From Isoetes taiwanensis (taxonomy: Eukaryota; Streptophyta; Lycopodiopsida; Isoetales; Isoetaceae): a DNA stretch of 64,000 bases. Positions 44,453-55,541 of this stretch are shown piece by piece. Each line of letters begins with the position of its first letter. Positions within the stretch are counted from its first letter, which is position 1. Both the position numbers and the translations under genes were made by a program. The stretch lies in the NCBI GenBank assembly GCA_021234155.1, contig JAJEKV010000014.1:8265563-8329562 (forward strand). Direction: 5' to 3'. Below the pieces are notes generated by a model, which saw nothing but the letters and a program-made list of their open reading frames with translations, was not told the DNA's origin and searched no databases.

Positions 44453-46146
44453 TTTGTTAGTTATACTAACAACCATGATCATGATAATGAGATATCTCGG
44501 TACATTTATTATAACTCCATTGGATAAAGTACTAATATGGTGTATTTTTTTCATAGGACAATATAATTGCCGATGATCGGGACATATATAATCAATGGAT
44601 CAAGGAGCTTATTACGCTTGAATATGACAAGTGTAAAATCAGCGATCCAAACTTTGCAAGTACAAACCATTATTGGTCGCATCGGAAGTAAGGATGTTCA
44701 CTCATACATCACATTTAAAGAGTCTAATCTGCTTGATAAAAGACTATCTCGGTTTCCTACTTGGGTTTTAGTGGTGTTTGGTTTGCAACATTCCAAATGA
44801 TGAAGAAAGAAAACTTTGAATTCTCCAAATGTAGGGATATTTCGGGCCGATACTTATAACGGTATGAATCAAATCCTTTATCGGAGGACATGCCTTGAAG
44901 ATGAAGCTGCAAAGAAATTCATGATTGGCATCATGGCATTAGAAAAAGCAAATGACATTTCACCTCTTACCTTTGGTAAAAAAGGAATCTAATAAACTGC
45001 AAGCTAGTAAGGCAAAAAGGACATGGTGATTGCCTTTTTTCGATATGGATCTAAATGATGAAGACATGATGAGCATTGGTTACAAAAAGGATGAATTGAT
45101 CTTACATAATGACACGGTGAGAATTTGTGGAAATGATAAAGTACTGGCCGACTCTATCCAACTCCACTTGCTTTCCAGTGATTATTGAGCAAACTGTTGA
45201 ATGTTATGCGATGTATTGCATGACCATGCCATATGGAAAAGTCAAAATTTTGGTGCTTTGGCACCTATAGACATTGACACTTGGGTTGCTTTAGCAGGTA
45301 TTTCTAAAGAGGAGATCAGGGCTGCCAAATATGCTGCTTTAAAACTGGAGAAGACTTTTGAAAACGGAGGTAAATCTACCTTTTAGAATGGATTTCTTTG
45401 AGCAGAAATGTATCGTCAATTCTCCAATTGAAATTGGTCAGAAAGGCCATATGGCATTTCCAAATATCACCAGAGATGACTACTACCTCAAAAGAATGTG
45501 GAGGACACATTGCCCTTATTTCAAATGCTTATGTGAGAAGAACAAGTTTAATTTCAGAAAAAACAGGGATGATGAGTGCAAATGCGGTATTATATGGTTT
45601 GATCAGGGCATATGGTTTATGATCAACCATATGGAAATGCTCTACCCTGGTGCATCCCCCATGTCAAAAATGGTCATCATTTCCAAAATGCTCAACAAAG
45701 AAATGAGGGAAGTCATTGCGGCTTATATATCATATTTGGAGGTCAGAAGCAATCTTATTAACATGGCCTTGTCTTTTGCCAATTATCCTGATAAAAATCT
45801 GAAGGTACTTTATGGCAATAACAAAATGGCAGACATTGGAGAGAAGATGATTAGACCTGTCAGTTTTCTGAAATCAAAAAATGCTGCTAACAGATCTGAG
45901 TTTTGGGATAAGAAATACTCAAAAAATCCTAGTAACTCTAATGAAAGTGGAAAAATGATCACGCCTAGGTTGCCACCGAGGATTACTTGTGATCCCAATA
46001 TGGTGACAGATAAAGAACAGTGTCATACCAAGGATAAAAATGCTAAGACCATGGAAGACTATTCTATCACTAGAGGGGGAAATGAGATCATTTCTCTTGA
46101 TGATGGCACTTCTTCTAAGATGGATTTTGTTCCAGACTCTCAATGA
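44453..46146 (+). pseudogene. PLE ORF-B, copy 1 (5' half frame-broken as read)
   Basis: The last 250 residues (45358-46146) are open and nearly identical to copy 2 (RMDFFEQKCIVNSPIEIGQK to SKMDFVPDSQ). Upstream, small indels break the frame, for example AATCTGGAGG in copy 2 reads AACGGAGG here. The acceptor before the mini-exon reads ATTTGGG instead of ATTTCAG. Confidence 0.65.
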
Positions 46147-46337
46147 GTTTACTTTTTTGCTGATATCTAGCCATGGGATGTTTTATCAGTTTACCCTATG
46201 TGCTACAGAAAAATATAAAACTGTTATACATTTTGTCATATGCCATTTGGCCATAAATCAGTAATATAATTTGCTTTAATTATGGCAAAATTTTCTTTTG
46301 CATAAATCGATTTAAGATGTTTTTGTAATTTGAAAAG

Positions 46338-48378
46338 GTGAAGATTAGAACCATTGTTAAAGATTCCAACAGATATAAGAAATTATGCACTGTTGATGAT
46401 GACAAGGATAAGAAGATAGTGCATATGACATTCTTGTCAAAAGTACTGGATGGACTTAGTATTAAGAAGATTTTTCACACGGTCTTCTATGAAGTGCTGC
46501 AAGAAAGGGGAACTGAGTTAATTGATAAAACAGTATTTGCATGGAAATACATTAACCAAATCAAAGATGTTGTATACAAACCGTACATGGTGTTTGCGGA
46601 TGGGTCTGCAAATAAATGCCCCTGCAGTAACCCAAATTTGAAGAAATTCATTGATAAATCTATTGGGCACATTCGAACTACCAACTTGGAAATTATACAT
46701 AATACTAAACTAAGAAAGGCATTTTCGTATGGATTAAATCATATCCCTGATCATAGTCTCAGCATTCAGGCTTTTATGGAGGAGTTTGATAAAATGTGTC
46801 AACAATTCTTCAAAGTACAGAAATATGAACCACGGACCTTCTTGATAAGGATATCTGAGGAAATCAAACATAATGCTCCAAAAATGGCTCATATGGAGAT
46901 TGTGGAATTAAAAATCTTTGCTCCAAATAAAAGATTTTTGTGGTTAGATGAAGAAGTCATGAGAAATGTAACATGGTTAAACAAAAATTTGTATATTGCA
47001 GGACTGGATAAGGCAGCAAATAATGCTACTTTCATATGTCCTAAACATATTAGTGAAGTGGCCAAAATCAGACTTGAGAGTGAAGACTTTGAAAAAAGTA
47101 CCAGGAGTCCTGAGATTATTAAAGCTGAATGTAGTAAAGATATCATCAATTTTATTGGGGATATGCAAGGTCAGAACCAAAATTTACCATATCTTATGGC
47201 AACATTTAAAGCGCACAAAGGGGAGTACAGGTGGTTGACCAATGCTCATAATACTCTGTACACGGACATTGCTACCATTGTTACAAGTATTCTAAATAAT
47301 TTCATTGAAACTTGGCCTGAGGTATGCTACAAAATGACAGCAAGGTACAGAATTTGGAGCACTAAGAGGATTAGTGCATGCTGGATTGTCAATTCATCAT
47401 ATGATGTGACATTGAATCTCCCAAACAAAGTGCATAATGTTTTCTCAGCTGATATAATGAAATGTTATGAAAACATTCCATTACATGGGGATGAAGGCAT
47501 TGTTGAGGTTTGTAATGAAATATCGGACATGATTTGGCAGCATATGCGAGAGGAAAAAAGATATTTTGACATGATGATTAAGTGTAAAAATGATATTATC
47601 ATTGTCAAATGGGTTAAGTCCTGGAAAAACAAAGAGCATGTTAGCTGGAGACTGATTACAAAAGATCTATTTAAAGACATGAATACTTGGCTTTTATGCA
47701 ATTGTTATTTGCAAACAGGTAATAATATATGGAAACAAGTGAAAGGGATACCCATGGGGTTTGCATGCAGCCCAGCATGGTGTAACCTGTATTTGGCATG
47801 GTTTGAACTCAGATTTATACTGAAATTGGCATATCATGGTAGAATGTCTGATGTATACAGATTTCAGCATGCTGCACGATACATTGATGACCTGAACATC
47901 ATTAATGGTGGAAAAGTCATGGAATTCTTAACTGATGGAGCTGAGCATACAATATATAACTTGAAATATCTGGGAATAAAGGATGAAACTCAGTATGCAT
48001 ATGGAGAGGATGATGGTACGGTAGGTATGAAATGCAATGGTTAAGGATCATAATATGGGAATATTTAACATCACAAGATACGACAAGAGAAGCAAACTAC
48101 CTTTTATTGTTAACAGATTCATTAGAGCAGACAGCTGCAGACCATTTGGGCAGGCGTCTAGAGTTATCATATCTCAGATTATGCCATATGTGTATGCTAA
48201 TTCTGAAGCATGGAATGCAGCCAAAGATATCTATGGGCTTATAGAAGCTTTCAATAAAAATGGTTTTCACAAAGCCAAAATATCAGGTATGGTTCTGAAC
48301 ATATTAGAAAAGGAAGAGTTTCCTGGTATCATGTATTCTATATCAGACATGATCAGAGTTTTGAAAAGCTTAATGTAA
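46338..48378 (+). CDS. Penelope-like reverse transcriptase, copy 1 (nearly intact)
   Basis: An open frame of 568 codons (46338-48044), then a shift of frame and a further 113 codons to 48378. Positions in the first frame: C-x-C at 94-96 and GHIRTTNLEII from 110, the conserved region before the RT in PLEs; LDKAANNATFICPKH at 223-237 (fingers); motif A ADIMKCYENIPL from 371; motif B KGIPMGFACSPAWCN from 469; motif C ARYIDDL with Asp 517 and 518. The second frame gives the thumb (FNITRYDKRSKLPF, RVIISQIMPYVYANS). No GIY-YIG domain follows or precedes. The enzyme would copy the element RNA to cDNA; endonuclease-less PLEs are thought to use free ends such as telomeres. The break at 48044 lies in GAAATGCAATGG and may be a small lost segment. 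Confidence 0.85.
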
Positions 48379-48884
48379 TAGGAAAGCATAGGTAGGGTAG
48401 GGCCTTGGCGGTGAAGCAAGGCTCTACTCTCCTTGCTGGCACCATAGCCATTCTCTAAAGTAGAGAATATTAAATATGAAACAGGCCCCCCTGACCTACG
48501 GTAGGAGGCAGGGTTTTTTATTATTATAATAAGTGTAAGCTTATTTTGAATGGCTAGGTGCAAACCATTTACACATGGCGAGTTACCTGGCATATTGAAG
48601 CCTTATTCCTTAAGTTGATATATTGGTTGAAAAATATGAAATATTCATGATATAGCAAACAAATGTATATATTGGTGATGTGGAAATAAGGAAAAAGAAA
48701 AAATATTTTTCGTGGAAGAATGGATTTCGATTTAGGGCATAACTTTCTTTGGAGTTAACGGCCCGGGCATCGCGGATGCATCCGGCGATGAGAAGGACCG
48801 GCATTGGCTGAGGACAAAACGTGGCGAAAAGGAAAAAGGTATGATAAGAACACTCGGTATTATGTACACTCCTAATATGTTTGT

Positions 48885-48893
48885 CTATATAAG
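48885..48893 (+). promoter_or_regulatory. TATA box, PLE copy 2
   Basis: CTATATAAG, 74 bp before the ORF-A start at 48967. In the array it lies downstream of the copy 1 RT. Confidence 0.6.
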
Positions 48894-48966
48894 AACTGTG
48901 GGAAGGCATGAGTTAGCAGCTGTAGATGTCGAATTTGTGAGCAGGGAGTGAAGCCCTGCTCCGAAA

Positions 48967-49314
48967 ATGGTAAGGAAGAAAGGGGATCTTAATCTTGCCA
49001 CACGCAAGAGATTGGCAGAAGAAAAAAACAGGGATAGCAGAAGCACAAAGAAGATATTCCAATTTCGCACTTCTGTCATTAAGAATGGCGTTATTGCTTG
49101 CAATGCTGGGGAAGGAGCTGGCAATGAAAAAGAGGATGGATGTAATAAGCCTGAGCAAGCTAAAAAGAATTTGGCAGCTATGGAGATTCCTGTTGGTAGT
49201 TCTGCAACCAGCAAGCTTGAAGGTATTGGAGACAATGAGTTAATTCATGATTCAAGCCATTCTGCAAATCCTATGGAGAAACAAGAGGGCAAGGAGCGCT
49301 CTACTAAGGTTTGA
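48967..49314 (+). CDS. PLE ORF-A, copy 2: small basic protein or first exon
   Basis: 115 residues starting MVRKKGDLNLATRKRLAEEK, rich in Lys, Arg, Glu and Ser, no hydrophobic segment, no known domain. It is identical in length and frame in copy 3. The frame ends STKV then stop. The stop overlaps AAGGTTTGA, a possible splice donor, so this could be a first exon joined to ORF-B downstream. It lies 74 bp after a TATA box. The basic N-terminus could bind nucleic acid or act as a nuclear signal; this is inference. Confidence 0.65.
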   Translation: MVRKKGDLNLATRKRLAEEKNRDSRSTKKIFQFRTSVIKNGVIACNAGEGAGNEKEDGCNKPEQAKKNLAAMEIPVGSSATSKLEGIGDNELIHDSSHSANPMEKQEGKERSTKV

Positions 49315-50660
49315 TGGATATTATTACATGTCTAAATCTTAGATCTGATTTATCCATATGGCTAAAAATGTCCTGATTCTGCAGAATTTAATTTGATGTA
49401 TGGAGTTTGCTTGGTGCTTTGCCATAGTTAATAAGCTAATTCTAGTGCTATGAATGATCTGGTCTGCCAATAATATGCATGACAGATCTGAAAGTCATGG
49501 GAAATGATAATTTAGAATGCATAAAATAGATTTAAATGGCATAATTCAGAATTTGCATGGGCTTATGGAGTATAAATAAGCATGGTAAGAATTTGCATAA
49601 TGGATCTAAAAATATGAGAGAGAAATGACAATATATAGTAGATCTTTTAAGCTTTATATTGAAATTGCATAGGCTTATGAGATACATTAGAACATGGTAA
49701 GGAAAGGCATATGAATTTCATTAAAAGAAGTATGGGATATGGTAAATAGAATGCATATAGCTGATCTGATATACATGATCCAGAAACTACATATGCTTGT
49801 TAAAATAGTACATGGTTCTTAAAATATATATAGGCTTTGCATTTGGATGTTAGTGTTAAAACAGAGGTGGAATAATGAAAATATGACTTGGACTTTAGGC
49901 TAACTGAAGAAAGTATTTAAGCATAGAGCCAGGTATGGGATAATGAGTTAAAGTACAGCAGAAATATTGGTCAAGATGTATTCTGCGGGCTGGAAATTGC
50001 TGGCAGAATGGAAGCCTAGAAGATCATACGAAAAGTGGTTATAATTGTTAGGATATTGTTAACTACTTAATCTAGGTTTCTTTATTTTGCTTTGCTACAT
50101 ATTTGTCAATTGAATGCTAGCAAGGTGAAGGGGGATGACCTTAAGGAAACCCATGACACCTGCTATCCCTTACTTGTCCAACCATTCTAATGCTTGTTAC
50201 GGGTTTGTGGATGCGTGTAATGGGTTTCCTTACTCTTTGTTAGTGTATTCTACTACAAAAGTATGTTACTGTTTTGCATGGATCAACTTGATCCAGATCT
50301 GCAACATAAGCATGAAAGAAGCTTGGTAATTTATTCATTTTTATAAACAACTGACTTTGGTAAGAATTTTAGTTGAGTTGTAAATTCCATTTGGAAAACA
50401 ATCTTTATGTGTATTATGTTAACTGGATTTATCTAAATATACATGAAACAACTTGTTTACATTCTTACAGTTTTTTAAGATTCTATTGTGGATACCATTT
50501 GTAAATTTAATGTAAATTGTTATCTGGTCATGGCCTGATCATAATGGTACCTGATTATGGTCAGGACTGCCAATTGGATCTAATATCTACCTTGCAAAGG
50601 TCTTTATTAGATAGAAGTCTGCTGATGCAGGTTTTAAAAGTTTTTTTTATCTTATTTCAG

Positions 50661-52358
50661 TTTGTTAGTTATACTAACAACCATGATCATGATAATGAGA
50701 TATCTCAGGTACATTTATTATAACTCCATTGGATAAAGTACTAATATGGTGTATTTTTTTCATAGGACAATATAATTGCTGATGATCAGGACATATATAA
50801 TCAATGGATCAAGGAGCTTATTCTGCTTGAATATGACAAGTGTAAAATCAGCAGTCCAAACTTTGCAGTACAAACCATTATTGGCTGCATCAGAAGTAAG
50901 GATGTTCACTCATACATCACATTTAAAGAGTCTAATCTGCTTGATAAAAGACTATCTCCAGTTTCCTACTTGGGTTTTAGTGGCTGGTTTGCAATATTCC
51001 AAATGATGAAGAAAGAAAACTTTGAATTCTCCAAATGTAGGGATATTCTGGCTGATACTTATAACAGTATGAATCAAATCCTTTATCAGAGGACATGCCT
51101 TGAAGATGAAGCTGCAAAGAAATTCATGATTGGCATCATGGCATTAGAAAAAGCAAATGACATTTCACCTCTTACCTTTGGTAAAAAAGAGGAATCTAAT
51201 AAACTGCAAGCTAGTAAGGCAAAAAAGGACATGACTGATTGCCTTTTTTCTGATATGGATCTAAATGATGAAGACATGATGAGCATTGGTTACAAAAAGG
51301 ATGAATTGATCTTACATAATGACACGGCTGAGGACTGTGGAAATGATAAAGTACCTGAACTGACTCTATCCAACTCCACTTGCTTTCCAGTGATTATTGA
51401 GCAAACTGTTGAATGTTATGCTGTATTGCATGACCATGCCATATGGAAAAGTCAAAATTTTGGTGCTTTGGCACCTATAGACATTGACACTTGGGTTGCT
51501 TTAGCAGGTATTTCTAAAGAGGAGATCAGGGCTGCCAAATATGCTGCTTTAAAACTGGAGAAGACTTTTGAAAATCTGGAGGTAAATCTACCTTTTAGAA
51601 TGGATTTCTTTGAGCAGAAATGTATCGTCAATTCTCCAATTGAAATTGGTCAGAAAGGCCATATGGCATTTCCAAATATCACCGGAGATGACTACTACCT
51701 CAAAAGAATGTGGAGGACACATTGCCCTTATTTCAAATGCTTATGTGAGAAGAACAAGTTTAATTTCAGAAAAAACAGGGATGATGAGTGCAAATGCGGT
51801 ATTATATGGTTTGATCAGGGCATATGGTTTATGATCAACCATATGGAAATGCTCTACCCTGGTGCATCCCCCATGTCAAAAATGGTCATCATTTCCAAAA
51901 TGCTCAACAAAGAAATGAGGGAAGCTGTTCTGGCTTATATATCATATTTGGAGGTCAGAAGCAATCTTATTAACATGGCCTTGTCTTTTGCCAATTATCC
52001 TGATAAAAATCTGAAGGTACTTTATGGCAATAACAAAATGGCAGACATTGGAGAGAAGATGATTAGACCTGTCAGTTTTCTGAAATCAAAAAATGCTGCT
52101 AACAGATCTGAGTTTTGGGATAAGAAATACTCAAAAAATCCTAGTAACTCTAATGAAAGTGGAAAAATGATCACGCCTAGGTTGCCACCGAGGATTACTT
52201 GTGATCCCAATATGGTGACAGATAAAGAACAGTGTCATACCAAGGATAAAAATGCTAAGACCATGGAAGACTATTCTATCACTAGAGGGGGAAATGAGAT
52301 CATTTCTCTTGATGATGGCACTTCTTCTAAGATGGATTTTGTTCCAGACTCTCAATGA
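50661..52358 (+). CDS. PLE ORF-B, copy 2: two visible exons, unknown family
   Basis: Mini-exon 50661-50708 (16 codons, FVSYTNNHDHDNEISQ) lies between a TTATTTCAG acceptor and a GTACAT donor. After a 57-bp intron ending TTTTTCATAG, the main exon 50766-52358 reads DNIIADDQDIYNQWIKELIL in phase and runs 530 codons. Likely earlier coding sequence ends CTGATGCAG at 50638. The protein has a cysteine cluster (THCPYFKCLCEKNKF ... DECKCGIIWFDQG), possibly zinc-binding, and a Ser/Lys-rich acidic tail ending DFVPDSQ. No GIY-YIG, RT or protease motif was found. It precedes the RT by 185 bp, so it may be an ORF1-like RNA-binding partner, or it may be spliced onto the RT; I could not fix a donor. Confidence 0.7.
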
Positions 52359-52543
52359 GTTTACTTTTTTGCTGATATCTAGCCATGGGATGTTTTATCA
52401 GTTTACCCTATGTGTTACAGAAAAATATAAAACTGTTATACATTTTGTCATATGCCATTTGGCCATAAATCAGTAATATAATTTGCTTTAATTATGGCAA
52501 AATTTTCTTTTGCATAAATCCTGATTTAAGATGTTTTTTGTAG

Positions 52544-54603
52544 GCTGAAAAGGTGAAGATTAGAACCATTGTTAAAGATTCCAACAGATATAAGAAATTA
52601 TGCACTGTTGATGATGACAAGGATAAGAAGATAGTGCATATGACATTCTTGTCAAAAGTACTGGATGGACTTAGTATTAAGAAGATTTTTCACACGGTCT
52701 TCTATGAAGTCTTTGCAAGAAAGGGAACCGAAGTTAATTGATAAAAAAGATATTTGCATGGAAATACATTAACCAAATCAAAGATGTTGTATACAAACCG
52801 TACATGGTGTTTTGCGGATGGGTGCGCAAATAAATGCCCTATGAGAACCCAAATTTGAAGAAATTCATTGATAAATCTATTGGGCACATTGAACTACCAA
52901 CTTGGAAATTATACATAATACTAAACTAAGAAAGGCATTTTTCAGTATGGATTAAATCATATCCACGATCATAGTCTCAAAGATTCGGGGCTTTTTATGG
53001 AGGAGTTTGATAAAATGTGTCAACAATTCTTCAAAGTACTGAAATATGAACCACGGACCTTCTTGATAAGGATATCTGAGGAAATCAGCATAATGCTCCA
53101 AAAAATGGCTCATATGGAGATTGTGGAATTAAAAAATGCTGCTCCAAATAAAAGATTTTTGTGGTTAGATGAAGAAGTCATGAGAAATGTAACATGGTTA
53201 AACAAAAATTTGTATATTGCAGGACTGGATAAGGCAGCAAATAATGCTACTTTCATATGTCCTAAACATATTAGTGAAGTGGCCAAAATCAGACTTGAGA
53301 GTGAAGACTTTGAAAAAAGTACCAGGAGTCCTGAGATTATTAAAGCTGAATGTAGTAAAGATATCATCAATTTTATTGGGGATATGCAAGGTCAAGAACA
53401 AAATTTACCATATCTTATGGCAACATTTAAAGAGCACAAAGGGGAGTACAGGTGGTTGACCAATGCTCATAATACTCTGTACACGGACATTGCTACCATT
53501 GTTACAAGTATTCTAAATAATTTCATTGAAACTTGGCCTGAGGTATGCTACAAAATGACAGCAAGGTACAGAATTTGGAGCACTAAGAGGATTAGTGCAT
53601 GCTGGATTGTCAATTCATCATATGATGTGACATTGAATCTCCCAAACAAAGTGCATAATGTTTTTCTCGGTGATATAATGAAATGTTATGAAAACATTCC
53701 ATTACATGGGGATGAAGGCATTGTTGAGGTTTGTAATGAAATATCGGACATGATTTGGCAGCATATGCGAGAGGAAAAAAGATATTTTGACATGATGATT
53801 AAGTGTAAAATGATATTATCATTGTCAAATGGGTTAAGTCTGGAAAAACAAAGAGCATGTTATTTGGAGACCGATTACAAAAGATCTATTTAAAGACATG
53901 AATACTTGGCTTTTATGCAATTGTTATTTGCAAGCGGTAATAATATATGGAAACAAGTGAAAGGGATACCCATGGGGTTTGCATGCAGCCCGGCATGGTG
54001 TAACCTGTATTTGGCATGGTTTGAACTCAGATTTATCTTACCGAAATTGGCATATCATGGTAGAATGTCGATGTATCTGATTTCAAACATCTTTGCCGCA
54101 CGATACATTGATGACTGAACATCATTAATGGTGGAAAAGTCATGGAATTCTTAAGCGATGGAGTGAGCATACAATATATAACTTGAAATATCCGGGAATA
54201 AAGGATGAAACTCGGTATGCATATGGAGAGGATGATGGTAGTGCGGTAGGTATGAAATGCAATGGTTAAGGATCATAATATGGGAATATTTAACATCACA
54301 AGATACGACAAAGAGAAGCAAACTACCTTTTTGTTGTTAGATTCATTAGAGCACATTTTTGCAGACCATTTGGGCAAAAGGTCTAGAGTTATCATATCTC
54401 GATTATGCCATATGTGTATGCTAATTACGAAGCATGGAATGCGACCAAAAGATATCTATGGGCTTATAGAAGCTTTCAATAAAAATGGTTTTCACAAAGC
54501 CAAAATATCAGGTATGGTTCTGAACATATTAGAAAAGGAAGAGTTTCCTGGTATCATGTATTCTATATCAGATATGATCAGAGTTTTGAAAAGCTTAATG
54601 TAA
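52544..54603 (+). pseudogene. Penelope-like reverse transcriptase, copy 2 (frame-broken as read)
   Basis: Begins after an intron-like acceptor (TTTTTTGTAG, then GCTGAAAAGG). The open stretch 52997-53893 covers the fingers and motif A (FLGDIMKCYENIPL). Motif B (KGIPMGFACSPAWCN) is in another frame near 53950, and motif C (ARYIDD) near 54105. Frame breaks cluster in 52710-52990 and 53810-54440, mostly where copy 1 has CTG or CAG. The thumb at 54262-54603 is open. By motif content it equals copy 1. Confidence 0.8.
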
Positions 54604-55111
54604 TAGGAAAGCATAGGTAGGGTAGGGCCTTGGCGGTGAAGCAAGGCTCTACTCTCCTTGCTGGCACCATAGCCATTCTCTAAAGTAGAGAATATTAAAT
54701 ATGAAACAGGCCCCCCTGACCTACGGTAGGAGGCAGGGTTTTTTATTATTATAATAAGTGTAAGCTTATTTTGAATGGCTAGGTGCAAACCATTTACACA
54801 TGGCGAGTTACCTGGCATATTGAAGCTTTATTCCTTAAGTTGATATATTGGTTGAAAAATATGAAATATTCATGATATAGCAAACAAATGTATATATTGG
54901 TGATGTGGAAATAAGGAAAAAGAAAAAATATTTTTCGTGGAAGAATGGATTTCGATTTAGGGCATAACTTTCTTCGGAGTTAACGTACCCGGGCATCGTG
55001 ATGCATCGGGCGATGAGAAGGACTGGCATTGGCTGAGGACAAGCACGTAACTGAAAAGGAAAAAGGTATGATAAGAACACTCGGTATTATGTACACTCCT
55101 AATATGTTTGT

Positions 55112-55120
55112 CTATATAAG
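55112..55120 (+). promoter_or_regulatory. TATA box, PLE copy 3
   Basis: CTATATAAG, 74 bp before the ORF-A start at 55194. Confidence 0.6.
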
Positions 55121-55193
55121 AACTGTGGGAAGGCATGAGTTAGCAGCTGTAGATGTCGAATTTGTGAGCAGGGAGTGAAGCCCTGCTCCGAAA

Positions 55194-55541
55194 ATGGTAA
55201 GGAAGAAAGGGGATCTTAATCTTGCCACACGCAAGAGATTGGCAGAAGAAAAAAACAGGGATAGCAGAAGCACAAAGAAGATATTCCAATTTCGCACTTC
55301 TGTCATTAAGAATGGCGTTATTGCTTGCAATGCTGGGGAAGGAGCTGGCAATGAAAAAGAGGATGGATGTAATAAGCCTGAGCAAGCTAAAAAGAATTTG
55401 GCAGCTATGGAGATTCCTGTTGGTAGTTCTGCAACCAGCAAGCTTGAAGGTATTGGAGACAATGAGTTAATTCATGATTCAAGCCATTCTGCAAATCCTA
55501 TGGAGAAACAAGAGGGCAAGGAGCGCTCTACTAAGGTTTGA
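55194..55541 (+). CDS. PLE ORF-A, copy 3
   Basis: 115 residues with the same translation as copy 2, although the copy 3 element is truncated 1.3 kb further on and has no ORF-B or RT of its own. Confidence 0.65.
   Translation: MVRKKGDLNLATRKRLAEEKNRDSRSTKKIFQFRTSVIKNGVIACNAGEGAGNEKEDGCNKPEQAKKNLAAMEIPVGSSATSKLEGIGDNELIHDSSHSANPMEKQEGKERSTKV

Larger units (their letters stand above)
42315..48519 (+). mobile_element. PLE copy 1 (full length)
   Basis: Contains ORF-A (frame-broken), ORF-B (first half frame-broken) and a nearly open RT. The first 3 kb carry many CTG/CAG-site differences from copies 2 and 3, while the RT half is clean. The 3' end (48379-48519) has a hairpin AGTAGAG/CTCTACT and a second one around CCTACGGTAGG. 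Confidence 0.9.
48520..54744 (+). mobile_element. PLE copy 2 (full length)
   Basis: ORF-A and ORF-B are open here, while the RT half (52.7-54.5 kb) has many small differences and frame breaks. The 5' boundary follows the copy 1 terminal hairpins directly, without a spacer. Confidence 0.9.

Noticed and set aside
46338-48378. Telomerase or group II intron reverse transcriptase
   Set aside because: The C-x-C...GHI block, the DKAANN finger motif and the SP-x-x-CN-form motif B fit PLEs better. Tandem multicopy organisation argues against telomerase.
50766-52358. GIY-YIG endonuclease in ORF-B
   Set aside because: CGIIWFDQGIW looked vaguely similar, but there is no GIY...YIG spacing and no conserved Arg/Glu context.
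54960-55070. Possible hammerhead ribozyme (GCGATGAG ... GAAAAGG) in the PLE 5' region
   Set aside because: PLEs are known to carry hammerhead motifs, and GATGAG plus GAAA are present in all copies. The CTGATGA core is not exact in any copy, and stems II and III could not be paired convincingly. The CTG-site errors here prevent a fair test.
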